Source of the DNA: Streptomyces canus 299MFChir4.1 | Lineage (GTDB): Bacteria; Actinomycetota; Actinomycetes; Streptomycetales; Streptomycetaceae | DNA length: 64,000 nucleotides | Reading direction: 5' to 3' | Assembly (NCBI RefSeq): GCF_000383615.1 | Contig: NZ_KB911585.1 | Location: 344,939-408,938 of the forward strand | Shown here: piece after piece, positions 52,839 to 62,272 of the stretch | How positions within the stretch are numbered: the stretch's first letter is position 1 | Layout: each line of letters begins with the position of its first letter | Made by a program: the position numbers and the translations under genes | The notes under the pieces: model-generated | What the model was told of the DNA's origin: nothing | Databases searched by the model: none | The model's input: only the letters and a program-made list of their open reading frames with translations

Positions 52839-55800
52839 TCACAGCGCGGTCCCCGGGTCGCAGCAGCCCTCACGGCGCAGTTGCCGGCTCACCTCGAGCC
52901 ATTCCGCGTCGGCCGAAGCATCGGACGGCGCGCCGGAGGCCGTGCCGAAGGACGTGCCGGAGCGCCGCGCGGAGTCGAAGGCGTCCACGAGGTCCGCCTG
53001 CTCGAAGGGCACGCCCCCGCGCAGCACCGCCACCGTGCGGATCAGGGTGTCGAAGTCGGTGAAGGGATCACCGTCCACGACCGTGAGATCGGCGAGCTTG
53101 CCCTCCTCCAGCGTGCCCAGATCGGCGTCCGCGCCGAACACACGGGCGGGCAGCACGGTGGCGGTGCGCAGGGTCTCGGCCGGCGAGAGCCCTCCGCGGT
53201 GCAGCGCCCGCAGGCCGAGGTGCAGATGCAGGCCGACCGGCACGAGCGGCTGGTCGGTGCCGAGCGCGACGAGCCCGCCCTCGGCCAGAATGCGTCGGTA
53301 GACGGCCAGCTCCCGGTCGAGCGTGGCGAGTTGGGCGGCGGTGGGCGGCTGCCCGGACTGCTGACGGACCAGGGCGGTGTCCCACGGCGGCATCAGGGTG
53401 GTCACCCGGCGGTCCGCGGCGAGCGCGGGGTCGGCGCCCAGCAGGGCGAGCGCCGTGAACGGGGTGGCGATCAGGTGGAAGCCCGCCTCGGTGTAGATCT
53501 CCTGGACGTCCTGGTAGGCGCGGCCCGTGGCGGAGGTGGCGTGCCCGAACTCCAGTCGCTGTGTGGCCTGCAGATGGGTCGTCAGGTCCTGCCCGAGCTG
53601 GACGCCCGGGGTGCAGAGGTGGCTGCCGCTGCGCACCCCGAGCCGTTCGTGCGCGAAGTCCGCGGCCTCCTTCATCACCCAGCCCGGGGCACGGACGTAC
53701 GTCTTCACGAAGTCCCAGTCCAGCGCCGCCGCGCGCGCCAGCGAGCGCCGCAGTCCCTCGGGGGTGCGGTGCGCGCGGCCCATGCTGTAGGCGACCCGGG
53801 CCCCGTCGAGCAGTTCGCCGGTGGCCAGCAGGCGCGGCCCGGCGAGGGCGCCCGCGGCGACGGCCTCGCGGATGCGGGCCTGCTCGTAGGCGAAGCCGCC
53901 CAGGGAGACGGCGGTCGTGATGCCGTAGGCGAGTTGGAGCGCGGTCTGCCGGCCGCCGTAGGTGCTCTGCCAAGGGTGGGTGTGCGCGTCCCACAACCCC
54001 GGGAGCACGGTGCGCTCGCTCGCGTCGAACCGGCGTGCGGACGGCCGCCCGGCGCGGTGCGGGGAGACCTCCGCGACCCGGCCGTCACGGATCAGGACGT
54101 CGACGTCCTCTCGGACGTCCGGTCCGGTGCCGTCCCAGAACCGGCCGGCGTGCACGAGGGTGTCGGCGGGACGGGGACGCCGGTAGTCCAACGGCACCCT
54201 GACGGTACGGGCCCTGCCGCTGCGGACGTCGATCAGGCGCAGGGCGCCCGCGGAGAGGTAGAGCAGGGTGCGGGCGTCGGCCGACCAGGAGGGGTGGTCG
54301 GCGGCCTCGGTGGTGAGGCGGCGCGGCTTCCCGTCGGGGCTGCCGTCCGCGCGGACCGGGAGCAGCCACAGGGCGGACTCGGCGATGACCGCCATCCAGC
54401 GGCCGTCCGGCGACCAGACCGGGCCCGAGTCGTAGCGGTCGGACAGGGAGGTGTGCGGGGCGAGGGCGTGCAGGGCGGCGGTGCCGGTGGTGGTGTCCAC
54501 GACCCGGATGAGGTTGTAGCCCTCGCGGAAGCGCTGGTTGAGCCGGTTGCGATCGCACAGGGCGATGTACCGGCCGTCGGGGGACCAGCTGGGACGGCCG
54601 GGCAGACCGCCCGCCCCGAGCGGGGCGACGAGGGTGCGTTCGTCGCCGTCGGGCAGGTCGCGCACGACCAGGTTGCCGGACATGTCCAGGCAGGCCAGCC
54701 GGGTCCCGTCGGGCGAGAGCGCGGGGAAGACCCGGCCGCCGTCGGCGAGCACGGTCTCCTCGCCGGAGTCGAGGTCGCGGCGGCGCACGGCGAACAGTCC
54801 GTCCCGGTCGTCCGCGTAGAGGAGACCTGTGCCGTCGGGGGTCCAGGTCGGTCCCAGCACATAGCGCGTGTGCGGGATCTGGAGGACCTTGCGGGGCGGG
54901 CGCCCGCCGGAAGTCCAAGCTGTCCAGAGGGAGTTGAGTGCGGCGAAGGCGACGCTGCGGCCGTCGGGCGAGAGGGCGGGCAGATGCAGGGAGCGCACGG
55001 GCCGGATGCCGGTGCCCTCGAAGTCGTACGCCTTGCCGCGGTAGCGGGGCCGGTCCACGGGCATCGCGGCCGTGAACGGGATCTCCTCCCCCGCCGCGGG
55101 TGCGTCGGGGTCGAGGAGGCGGAAGTGGCCGTCCACCGCGATCAGGAGCCGTTCGCCGTCGGTCCAGCGGGGCGGGGCGGGCAGTACGTCGCCGTCGACG
55201 GTGACAGGCGCGCCGTCCACGACGATGGTGCAGGAGGCGGTGGGTGCGGGTGTGGTGCGCAGATACGCGAGGCGGCCGTGCGGTGAGACGGCCGGGGTCA
55301 TCAGCAGGGCGCCGGAGTCGTCGGTGTGCTCGACGGTGACCGGTCCGGAGCCGTCGGCGGCGACGGAGGCCACGGTGTCGGCGCGCAGGGTGCCCGAGGC
55401 GGTGACGGCCGCGCGCACGAACAGCACGCGCTCGCCGTCCGCCGACCAGGTGGGGTCGAAGTCCTCCCAGGCACCGCCCTGCGCCGGGCCCTCCTGCCCG
55501 GGGTGTCCGGTGAGCCGGGTCAGCGCTCCGGAGCGCACGTCGACGACCCAGACGCGGTACGGGCTGCCGGTCACGGTGTCGCCCCCGCGCTCGGAGGCGA
55601 ACGCGATCCGGGTGCCGTCCGGCGACCAGGCGGGACCGCGGTCGTCCCAGGGCCCGTCGGTGAGCTGACGTACCTCACCGCCGTCGGGCCGCAGCGTCCA
55701 CAGGTGGAAGCCGCCGCCGCGGTAGGCGCACACGACGAGGCGGCCGCCGTCGGGCGAGAACTGCGGGCGGGTGGGTTCGAGGCCGGGCGGGGTGAGCGCG

Positions 55801-56057
55801 ACGGCGGTGCCGCCGGTGCGCGGGATCGACCAGAGCACGTTCTGCACTTCGGCGACCAGCCGGTCGCCGGCCGGGGAGAGCGTCGCGGAACCGCCGGTGG
55901 TGGCTGTGAGGGTGAGGGTGGCCGGGTGGGAGGGGGTGGCCGCAGCGGGTGGGCCGACCGCCGCGACGGCGGTGGCGGTGACGCCCGCGGCCTGGAGGAA
56001 TCTGCGGCGGGAGAGCGGGCCGGGCCAGGAAGGGTCGGGTGTGCCGTGTACGTCCAA
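52839..56057 (-). CDS. Exported TolB-like beta-propeller / amidohydrolase fusion
   Basis: This 1,072-residue protein starts at a TTG at 56057 with GGAGG five bases upstream. SRRRFLQAAG at 16-25 plus a hydrophobic stretch is a Tat signal. Residues 50-610 contain WD40-like/TolB propeller repeats (FSPDGGRLVV, WSPDGTRIAFASERGG, LSPDGRSVAFAA, WTPDGTGLLYADD). The C-terminal amidohydrolase has DAHTHPW (HxH metal site), SGSHLCTPG and EFGHATS histidines and ALGTDQP (metal aspartate). It is probably an extracytoplasmic metal-dependent hydrolase whose propeller binds substrate. The substrate is unknown. Confidence 0.87.
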   Translation of the reverse strand: MDVHGTPDPSWPGPLSRRRFLQAAGVTATAVAAVGPPAAATPSHPATLTLTATTGGSATLSPAGDRLVAEVQNVLWSIPRTGGTAVALTPPGLEPTRPQFSPDGGRLVVCAYRGGGFHLWTLRPDGGEVRQLTDGPWDDRGPAWSPDGTRIAFASERGGDTVTGSPYRVWVVDVRSGALTRLTGHPGQEGPAQGGAWEDFDPTWSADGERVLFVRAAVTASGTLRADTVASVAADGSGPVTVEHTDDSGALLMTPAVSPHGRLAYLRTTPAPTASCTIVVDGAPVTVDGDVLPAPPRWTDGERLLIAVDGHFRLLDPDAPAAGEEIPFTAAMPVDRPRYRGKAYDFEGTGIRPVRSLHLPALSPDGRSVAFAALNSLWTAWTSGGRPPRKVLQIPHTRYVLGPTWTPDGTGLLYADDRDGLFAVRRRDLDSGEETVLADGGRVFPALSPDGTRLACLDMSGNLVVRDLPDGDERTLVAPLGAGGLPGRPSWSPDGRYIALCDRNRLNQRFREGYNLIRVVDTTTGTAALHALAPHTSLSDRYDSGPVWSPDGRWMAVIAESALWLLPVRADGSPDGKPRRLTTEAADHPSWSADARTLLYLSAGALRLIDVRSGRARTVRVPLDYRRPRPADTLVHAGRFWDGTGPDVREDVDVLIRDGRVAEVSPHRAGRPSARRFDASERTVLPGLWDAHTHPWQSTYGGRQTALQLAYGITTAVSLGGFAYEQARIREAVAAGALAGPRLLATGELLDGARVAYSMGRAHRTPEGLRRSLARAAALDWDFVKTYVRAPGWVMKEAADFAHERLGVRSGSHLCTPGVQLGQDLTTHLQATQRLEFGHATSATGRAYQDVQEIYTEAGFHLIATPFTALALLGADPALAADRRVTTLMPPWDTALVRQQSGQPPTAAQLATLDRELAVYRRILAEGGLVALGTDQPLVPVGLHLHLGLRALHRGGLSPAETLRTATVLPARVFGADADLGTLEEGKLADLTVVDGDPFTDFDTLIRTVAVLRGGVPFEQADLVDAFDSARRSGTSFGTASGAPSDASADAEWLEVSRQLRREGCCDPGTAL

Positions 56058-56179
56058 GGGAGCCTCCGGTGCGCGCGGGTGGTGCCGGACGACAAGGCCC
56101 TTCCCCTCAGGGGCGGGCCCTGCGCCCGAACACCGTGTCCGGGAGCGGTTTTTCGCCCCTGGACATCAACCCCCTCAGA

Positions 56180-56767
56180 TCACAGACCGTCACGCACCAT
56201 CGCGGCGACGATCCGCACCTGGCGGTCGGCCGCCGTACTGGAGAACTCCATCTCGTAGTTGAGGCCGTAGGGCCAGAAGTGCCCGCCGCCGGTGGACAAC
56301 TTGGCCGAGGAGCCGTCGTACTGCCGCACGAGGGCGGCCGCCTGAGCACCCGTCCAGGTACCGTTGCCGCCGAGGGAGGACCAGCCCGCGCTCGTGCCCA
56401 CGCCGATGGTGTGGGCGATCTCGTGCAGCGCGGTGCGCTCGGTCATGTAACTGCGGCTGCTGCCGAAGCGGATGGTCCCGTTGAGGTTGCCGTCCGCGGT
56501 CGGCACGCTCGGGTCGTAACGGACGGTGATGGACTTCCCCAGATCGCTGAGTTTGTTGTAGCGGGCCACCGCGGCGTTCATGGCCGAAGTGATCTGGGTG
56601 TACGCCGACTGCTGGTCCGCGGTGGGGCTGCTCGCCCGCTCCAGGGTCCAGGTGATGGTGGCCGCCGCGACCTGCTCGTGGGGTGCGGGCGCGGCGGCCG
56701 GGGCGGCCTGGGCGATGCCGGTGCCGGCCAGGAGCCCGGCGGCGACCGCGGCCTTTCGTGAGTTCAT
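56180..56767 (-). CDS. Small secreted zinc metallopeptidase-like protein (HExxH)
   Basis: This 195-residue protein has a Sec signal (AAVAAGLLAGTGIAQAAPAAAPA). Residues 117-127 read ALHEIAHTIGV, an HExxHxxG motif in which the two His and the Glu would bind zinc and activate water. ITWTLERASSP at the mature N-terminus and YNKLSDLGKSITVRYDP support a compact secreted fold. It is also a common module in Streptomyces carbohydrate-locus proteins with a lectin tail, absent here. A perfect LacI palindrome lies 57 bp upstream, so a peptidase or glycan-linked role under sugar control is likely. Confidence 0.7.
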   Translation of the reverse strand: MNSRKAAVAAGLLAGTGIAQAAPAAAPAPHEQVAAATITWTLERASSPTADQQSAYTQITSAMNAAVARYNKLSDLGKSITVRYDPSVPTADGNLNGTIRFGSSRSYMTERTALHEIAHTIGVGTSAGWSSLGGNGTWTGAQAAALVRQYDGSSAKLSTGGGHFWPYGLNYEMEFSSTAADRQVRIVAAMVRDGL

Positions 56768-56823
56768 GTGGGGGTCCTCTTGTGGGGGGTGGATCCCGTG
56801 GGGGGGAAAGTCGAGGCATGAAC

Positions 56824-56839
56824 TGGAAAGCGCTTTCCA
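56824..56839. promoter_or_regulatory. Perfect LacI-family operator upstream of the metallopeptidase gene
   Basis: TGGAAAGCGCTTTCCA is a perfect 16-bp palindrome 57 bp before the ATG. Its core equals that of the site at 2194-2206, so one regulator elsewhere in the genome may bind both. Confidence 0.72.
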
Positions 56840-56925
56840 AAGCGTCCCGGACGCTAATGAGATGTTTTGCCCATGTCAACGATTCCGGCATCCGGCGACG
56901 GCCCCCCGACCCTCGCCTGTCCCGC

Positions 56926-58254
56926 TCAGCGCACGAGACAGGGGCGCTTGGCGTCGAAGGCCCAGTCCTTGATCAAGTACCGCATCCCCGCGGCATCGTC
57001 ACGGCCCGCCGAGGCCACCTTCCCGTGCAGTTCCTCGGCGGCCTGGAGCCGGTCGCGGTCCAGCCGGACCCCGAGGCCGGGCGTGTCGGGGACGGCGACC
57101 TCACCACCGGTGATCCGTGGCGGTTCTACAGTGAGCCGCTCCATGCCCTCCTGCCAGATCCAGTGGGTGTCGAGGGCGTTGTACTCACCCGGGGCGGCGG
57201 CACCGCAGTGCGCCATCATCGCCAGCGAGATGTCGAAGTGGTTGTTGGAGTGGCAGCCCCAGGTCAGGCCCATCGCGTGGCACAACTGGGCAACCCGGAC
57301 CGAGCCCTGCATGGTCCAGAAGTGCGGGTCGGCGAGCGGGATGGACACCGACTGCAGGGCGAGGGCGTGGGTCAGCTGCCGCCAGTCCGTGGCGATCATG
57401 TTGGTCGCGGTGGGCAGCCCGGTGGCCCGGCGGAACTCCGCAAGGATCTCCCGGCCGGAGTATCCGCCTTCCGCACCGCAGGGATCCTCGGCGTAGGCAA
57501 GCGTGCCGACGAGCGGACGGCACAGCTCGACCGCCTCGCGCAGGGACCAGGCGCCGTTCGGATCGAGGGTGATCCGGGCCTCGGGGAACCGCTCCTTGAG
57601 GGCGTGTACAGCCTTCACCTCCTCGCTGCCCGGCAGGACACCGCCCTTGAGCTTGAAGTCGCGGAAGCCGTAGTGGTCGTAGGTGGCCTCGGCCTGGCGG
57701 ACGATCGCCTCGGGGGTCAGCGCCTGCTCGCGCCGGACGCGGTACCAGTCGACGTCCGCGCCGGGCTCGCGGACGTAGTCGAGGTCGGTGCGGTCCGGGT
57801 CGCCGACGTAGAAGAGATAGCCCAGGACCCTTACGGCAGACCGCTGTTGGCCGTCGCCGAGCAAGGCGGCGACCGGGACGCCGAGGTGCTGTCCGAGCAG
57901 GTCGAGAAGCGCCGACTCGACGGCGGTGACCGCGTGCACGGTCGTGCGGAGATCGAAGGTCTGGGCGCCGCGGCCACCCGGGTCGCGGTCGGCGAAGGTG
58001 TCGTGGATCGCGCGCAGGACGCGTTTGTAGTCGCCGACGCGAGCACCGACGACCAGGCTCTCGGCGTCGCGGAGGGTCCGGGTGATGCCGGCGCCGCCCG
58101 GCACCTCCCCGAGGCCGGTGCGCCCCTCGGAGTCCTCCAGGACCACGATGTTGCGGGTGAAGTACGGGGCGTGGGCGCCGGAGAGGTTCAGGAGCATGGA
58201 GTCCCGGCCGGCCACCGGGTGGACGGAGAACTTCGTGACGACGGGCTGGCTCAT
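56926..58254 (-). CDS. gudD: Glucarate dehydratase (enolase superfamily)
   Basis: The product has 442 residues from the ATG at 58254, matching the usual length near 446. The N-terminal capping domain is followed by the barrel: DFKLKGG with the catalytic KxK, LDPNGAW and YAEDPCG with metal-binding acids, ATNMIATDW, and [12 protein letters not shown], the His-bearing motif diagnostic of glucarate dehydratases. It converts D-glucarate or L-idarate to 5-keto-4-deoxyglucarate. It lies 38 bp downstream of the GntP-family permease gene in one operon, opposite an IclR regulator. Confidence 0.92.
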   Translation of the reverse strand: MSQPVVTKFSVHPVAGRDSMLLNLSGAHAPYFTRNIVVLEDSEGRTGLGEVPGGAGITRTLRDAESLVVGARVGDYKRVLRAIHDTFADRDPGGRGAQTFDLRTTVHAVTAVESALLDLLGQHLGVPVAALLGDGQQRSAVRVLGYLFYVGDPDRTDLDYVREPGADVDWYRVRREQALTPEAIVRQAEATYDHYGFRDFKLKGGVLPGSEEVKAVHALKERFPEARITLDPNGAWSLREAVELCRPLVGTLAYAEDPCGAEGGYSGREILAEFRRATGLPTATNMIATDWRQLTHALALQSVSIPLADPHFWTMQGSVRVAQLCHAMGLTWGCHSNNHFDISLAMMAHCGAAAPGEYNALDTHWIWQEGMERLTVEPPRITGGEVAVPDTPGLGVRLDRDRLQAAEELHGKVASAGRDDAAGMRYLIKDWAFDAKRPCLVR

Positions 58255-58292
58255 GCGGGGCGGGGTCCTTCCGGAGAGGTGGGGGGCAGGGG

Positions 58293-59630
58293 TCAGACCT
58301 TCAGGGCGTCCAGGACCTGTTCCAGGACCAGTACACCGCCGAGGCCCAGGATCGCGAGGACCGTCGTATAGGTGGTGCGTGCCTTGATCGCGTCGATGAC
58401 GGACAGGTTGAAGTACTCCTTGAACATCCAGAATCCCGGGTCGTTGACGTGCGAGAAGGCGATCGACCCGCAGGAGACCGCGAGCACCATGACCTCGGCG
58501 TGGACCCCACCGCCCGCGAGCAGCGGCAGCGCCACGCCCGACGCTGTGACGACGGCGACGGTCGCGGAGCCCAGGGCCACGCGGAGAATGGCCGCGATCA
58601 GCCAGGCCAGGATGATGGGCGAGATGGACCAGCCCTCGGACGCGTCCTTGATGTAGTCGGATATCCCGCCCTCGACCAGGACGTTCTTGAAGGCGCCGCC
58701 CGCTCCGATGACCAGCAGGATCATCGCCATGGCCTGGGCCGCCTCCCGGCACGAGGTGCTGACCTCCGCCAGGCTGCGTCCCATGCGTGGTCCGAACACC
58801 CAGACGGCGACCAGCAGGGTGAGCAGCAGGGCGATGGGCGCGGAGCCGATGAACGCGACGAAGTGCAGTCCGGCACTGTCCCCCGAGGTGGCCAGGTCGG
58901 TCACCGCGGCACCGGCGATCAGCACGACGGGCAGCAGGGCCACCGCCAGCGACCAGGCCATGCCCGGCATCTCCTCCTCCTCGAAGACCCGTTCGCTGAC
59001 CAGGCCCTTGGGAATCTCGGGGTTCATCCGCCGGACGAACGGCAGGCGCGGCCACAGCAGCGCGATGAACGCGCCGACCGGGACGGCGATGAACAGGCCG
59101 TAGAACAGGGTGAGTCCGACGGAGGCGTGGAAGGTGGCCGCGACGGCCGTGGGGCCGGGGTGGGGCGGCAGGAAGCTGTGCATGGTGGACAGGGCGATCG
59201 ACATCGGCAGCCCCACCCAGAGCAGGTTGACCCGGGTGACCCGGACGAGGGTGAAGGCGACCGGCACGATGATCACGAAGGCGACCTCGTAGAACATCGT
59301 GACGCCGATGAGCATCGCGGACAGCACCATGGCGCCCTGCACCCAGCGCGGTCCGCACACGTCGAGGAGCTTGCCGGCGATGCGTTGGGCGGCGCCGGAG
59401 TCCCCCATCACGCGGCCCACCATGGCACCGAGCCCGATGGTGAGCATGGTGTCGCCGATCTGGTCCCCGATCCCCTCGGAGAGCACGTCCGGGATGTCCT
59501 CAAGACCGATGCCCCGGACCAGCGCGACCCCCACGGCGACCAGCAGGAGGGCGGCGAAGCCGTTCAGTTTCAGCTTCGTCATCAGAAAGAGCAGGACCAG
59601 GACGCTGATCCCGACCACCACGAGCGGCAT
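58293..59630 (-). CDS. GntP-family gluconate/glucarate permease
   Basis: This 445-residue permease has about 12-14 hydrophobic segments and starts at an ATG with AAGGGAG upstream. [36 protein letters not shown] and [19 protein letters not shown] are GntP family signatures. It probably imports D-glucarate or a related aldarate for the downstream gudD gene. Expression is presumably governed by the divergent IclR regulator. Confidence 0.92.
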   Translation of the reverse strand: MPLVVVGISVLVLLFLMTKLKLNGFAALLLVAVGVALVRGIGLEDIPDVLSEGIGDQIGDTMLTIGLGAMVGRVMGDSGAAQRIAGKLLDVCGPRWVQGAMVLSAMLIGVTMFYEVAFVIIVPVAFTLVRVTRVNLLWVGLPMSIALSTMHSFLPPHPGPTAVAATFHASVGLTLFYGLFIAVPVGAFIALLWPRLPFVRRMNPEIPKGLVSERVFEEEEMPGMAWSLAVALLPVVLIAGAAVTDLATSGDSAGLHFVAFIGSAPIALLLTLLVAVWVFGPRMGRSLAEVSTSCREAAQAMAMILLVIGAGGAFKNVLVEGGISDYIKDASEGWSISPIILAWLIAAILRVALGSATVAVVTASGVALPLLAGGGVHAEVMVLAVSCGSIAFSHVNDPGFWMFKEYFNLSVIDAIKARTTYTTVLAILGLGGVLVLEQVLDALKV

Positions 59631-59714
59631 GTGTCAGTTCTCCCTTGAACTGGCAGGGCGGTGAGGAGAGTTCACCGGGGCGCTCCGCGAAGTCATCCCG
59701 CTGAATGCGATCCT

Positions 59715-59739
59715 CATACAAAGACATCGTCTACATATG
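59715..59739. promoter_or_regulatory. IclR-type operator between gntP-gudD and iclR
   Basis: The 25-bp site has outer arms CATA/TATG and inner arms AGAC/GTCT around ATC. It sits in the AT-richer divergent region, about 85 bp from the permease start and 70 bp from the regulator start. Confidence 0.5.
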
Positions 59740-59808
59740 AGGACGGAGGCTAGGTGTGTAGATCGTCAACGGTCAAGGGGTCGGCGCGAATCGCCTTACG
59801 ATCGGCCC

Positions 59809-60585
59809 GTGTCGCAGCGCCCGGGCGTACCCGAGGTCACGTCGGCGGTCCGTACCGTCGCGGTGCTCGAACTGCTCGCCGCCCGGGGCGAACGGCCCGC
59901 GAGGTTGCGGGAACTCTCCGAGGCGCTGGGCGCCCCCCGGAGCAGCATGTACGCCCTGCTCCAGACCCTCGTGGAGTGCGGCTGGGTCGGCACCGACGCG
60001 ACCGGGTCCCTCTACAGCGTCGGGATCCGCGCCCTGCTCACCGGCACGAGTTACCTGGACAGCGATCTGCGCGTCCTCGCGGTACGGCCGTATCTCGACG
60101 AGGTGTCCGACGCACTCGGCGAGACCGTCCACCTCGCGCGGCTGGACGGTTCGGACGTCGTCTACCTCGCCACCCGGGAGTCGCACGAGTACCCGCGCAC
60201 GATCAGCCGCGTGGGCCGGTGGGTGCCCGCGCAGCCCGGGGCACTGGGGAAGGCACTGCTCGCGGAGCGCGCCGACCACGAACTCCCGCTCGGCGACGAG
60301 CCGTTGAGCGCCTTCACGGCCGGCACGCACACCAGCCGAGCCACTCTGCTGGCCGATCTCGCCGAGGTGCGGGCACGCGGTTACTCGGTCGAACGGGAGG
60401 AGACGGTCGCCGGGATCGCCGGGTTCGGATTCGCCCTGCGCTACGAGAGACCTGCCGTCGACGCGATCAGCTGCTCGGTGCCGGTGTCGCGGCTCACGGG
60501 GGACCACGAGGGGCACATCGTGGCCGTGATGCGGGAGATGCGCTCGAAGATCGAGTCGGCGGTGCTGCTGCACGGCCAGGGGTGA
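59809..60585 (+). CDS. IclR-family regulator of the glucarate locus
   Basis: The product has 258 residues from a GTG at 59809; an upstream ATG at 59737 falls in the operator region and is less likely. The winged HTH is SAVRTVAVLELLAARGERPARLRELSEALGAPRSSMYALLQTL. The IclR effector domain shows GETVHLARLDGSDVVYLATRES, GALGKALLAE and GYSVEREETVAGIAGFGFAL. It probably represses gntP-gudD and responds to an aldarate or its product. Confidence 0.9.
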   Translation: MSQRPGVPEVTSAVRTVAVLELLAARGERPARLRELSEALGAPRSSMYALLQTLVECGWVGTDATGSLYSVGIRALLTGTSYLDSDLRVLAVRPYLDEVSDALGETVHLARLDGSDVVYLATRESHEYPRTISRVGRWVPAQPGALGKALLAERADHELPLGDEPLSAFTAGTHTSRATLLADLAEVRARGYSVEREETVAGIAGFGFALRYERPAVDAISCSVPVSRLTGDHEGHIVAVMREMRSKIESAVLLHGQG

Positions 60586-60678
60586 GGGTGGGGGCGCCTC
60601 GGACCGGGCGACGTGTCCATGCGGTCGCCCACCACGGACCACGGGCAGTTCTCACGCCGTCGGCGTTCTTGCTCCATT

Positions 60679-61052
60679 GAGACCCCATGGCGCAGGACGA
60701 ACGAACTCCTGCGCAGCCGGACGCCGTTGACGACCGATCCGGTTCCCGAGTCGACGAGGACGGATCGGTCGCGGCCAGCACCTCCTGCGACCTCGACGCA
60801 TGCCCGGACCGGTCGGACGGTCCCCCGCGCCACCCGACCGACCGTCGCCGACTCCCCGCCCCAGAGAGACCCCATGACGCACAGCAGACAAACTCCAGCA
60901 CAGCCACACGCCCTTGACGACCGACCCCGCGCCCGAGCCGCCACAGACACCCCAGCCGTGGCCGGTACCCCCTGCGGCCTCGACGCACACCCGGGCCGGT
61001 CGGACGGTCCCCCGCGCCATCCGACCGGCCGTCTGTGGTGCCAGCGGGGAGG
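60679..61052. repeat. Degenerate 187-bp tandem duplication
   Basis: Two copies begin GAGACCCCATG at 60679 and 60866 and stay alignable at roughly 70 per cent identity over about 160 bp. The best-conserved block is GTCGGACGGTCCCCCGCGCC. Copy one also holds a hairpin with 10-bp arms GACCGATCCG (60732-60741) and CGGATCGGTC (60761-60770). The repeat fills the gap between the convergent IclR and AraC genes. Short open frames exist on both strands, but none has consistent coding features; the 187-bp period shifts frame between copies. Confidence 0.75.
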
Positions 61053-61991
61053 TTATCGGCCCGCCGCCGTCGCGGTCTTGGAAGAATTTGCACTCCCGGA
61101 CAGAGCCATCGCCCCCTCCACCCGGCGCGCGGCCGCCATCCACCCCGGCGTGGTCCCGGCGATGGCCTGGAACTCGCGGTTGAGGTGCGCCTGGTCGTAG
61201 AAGCCGCAGGCCGTGGAGACCTCGGTCAGACTCGCGGCCCCGCGACCGATCAACGCCACGGCGTGGCGGAAGCGCAGCACCCGGGCGGACGCCTTGGGGG
61301 CGAGCCCGATCTGCTGGGTGAACCGCCGGGTCAAGTACCCCTGGCTCCAGCCCACTTCGGCGGCGATCCGGGCGATCGAAATCGCCCCCGCGCTCCCGGA
61401 GAGCAGGTCCCATGCCTGCGCCACCTCGGGCGTGGGCAGCGGGCCGTACTCGAGCCGGGTGAGCAGCGCCTCGTCCAGCAGGTCGAATCTGACGGCCCAG
61501 TCCGGCGCGGCCGCCATCCGCTCCACCAGCACGCCGGCCCCGGGCCCCAGAACGTCCCGTATCTCGACGGCCAGGTTCGTCAACTCGCTCATCGGCATGC
61601 CGAACAGGCGATACGCGCCCAGTGGCGTGAACTCCACCCGGATCGCTTCCTGCCCTCCGGGATGCGTACAGATCGCCGGCCGGTCCTCAAGCCCCACCAC
61701 GAGCGACCCGATACGCCCGCTGCCCCCGCCCCGCACACCCAGCCGCCGCACCTGCGAGAACGGCTCCGCGAGACTGATCAACAGGGTCGCCCGCCCGGTC
61801 GGCACCAGTCGGGCCTCGTACGGGGTGGCCACCGCTTCCCAGTAGCCGACGTAGCTGCGTAAGTACGGCCGTAACCCCGGATGCCAGGGCCTTGTCACCC
61901 GCCACAGCCCGCCGAGCCGCGCGATCTCGACCGCACCCGCACCCGCACCCGCACCCGCACCCGCCATGCCATCACGTGCGCCAAGAACCAC
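61053..61991 (-). CDS. AraC-family transcriptional regulator
   Basis: The product has 312 residues from a GTG at 61991, chosen because GGGAGGAG lies eight bases upstream; ATG at 61967 and GTG at 62009 are alternatives. The extreme N-terminus is an AGAGAGAGAGA tract made by a hexanucleotide repeat. DUF6597-like sensory residues (PLGAYRLFGMPMSELTNLAVEI) precede the AraC HTH (ISIARIAAEVGWSQGYLTRRFTQQIGLAPKASARVLRFR, CGFYDQAHLNREFQAIAGTTPGWM). It is divergent from the MFS gene, which it may control. Confidence 0.88.
   Translation of the reverse strand: MVLGARDGMAGAGAGAGAGAVEIARLGGLWRVTRPWHPGLRPYLRSYVGYWEAVATPYEARLVPTGRATLLISLAEPFSQVRRLGVRGGGSGRIGSLVVGLEDRPAICTHPGGQEAIRVEFTPLGAYRLFGMPMSELTNLAVEIRDVLGPGAGVLVERMAAAPDWAVRFDLLDEALLTRLEYGPLPTPEVAQAWDLLSGSAGAISIARIAAEVGWSQGYLTRRFTQQIGLAPKASARVLRFRHAVALIGRGAASLTEVSTACGFYDQAHLNREFQAIAGTTPGWMAAARRVEGAMALSGSANSSKTATAAGR
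61931..61960. repeat. CCGCAC hexanucleotide repeat, five units
   Basis: Five exact CCGCAC copies encode an Ala-Gly run at the N-terminus of the AraC regulator. The tract could vary in length by slippage without a frameshift. Confidence 0.85.
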
Positions 61992-62219
61992 CTGGAGCGC
62001 TCCTCCCACCTACAAGGAACCGCCCTGAGCCAACCGCCCGGCAGCTCCGTGACGTCCAGCATCCAACGCCATCGCGCCCGACTCACCAGTAACGCAGTGA
62101 AGTTGGCATGCAGACGGGTGCAGATCTGATGGCGGTGCCCAACGAGCCCGTCCACCGCGCACCACAGACGCAGGTGCCGGTGAGGCCTCCGCACGAGAAG
62201 TCCGCTCACCCGAACACCC

Positions 62220-62272
62220 TTGCCGACAATCGAGCACACACCTACGCTGACTTTGTGCCGCTTATAAACAAA
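62220..62272 (+). promoter_or_regulatory. Promoter and inverted repeat upstream of the MFS gene
   Basis: TTGCCG (62220-62225) and TACGCT (62243-62248) are separated by 17 bp. Just downstream, TTTGT (62252-62256) and ACAAA (62268-62272) flank an AT-rich CTTATAA segment and end at the ATG, a position suited to a repressor site. The binding factor is unknown. Confidence 0.45.

Noticed and set aside
60613-61413. Small proteins encoded in the 187-bp duplication
   Set aside because: The two copies share less identity at protein than at DNA level and change frame, which does not fit conserved coding sequence.
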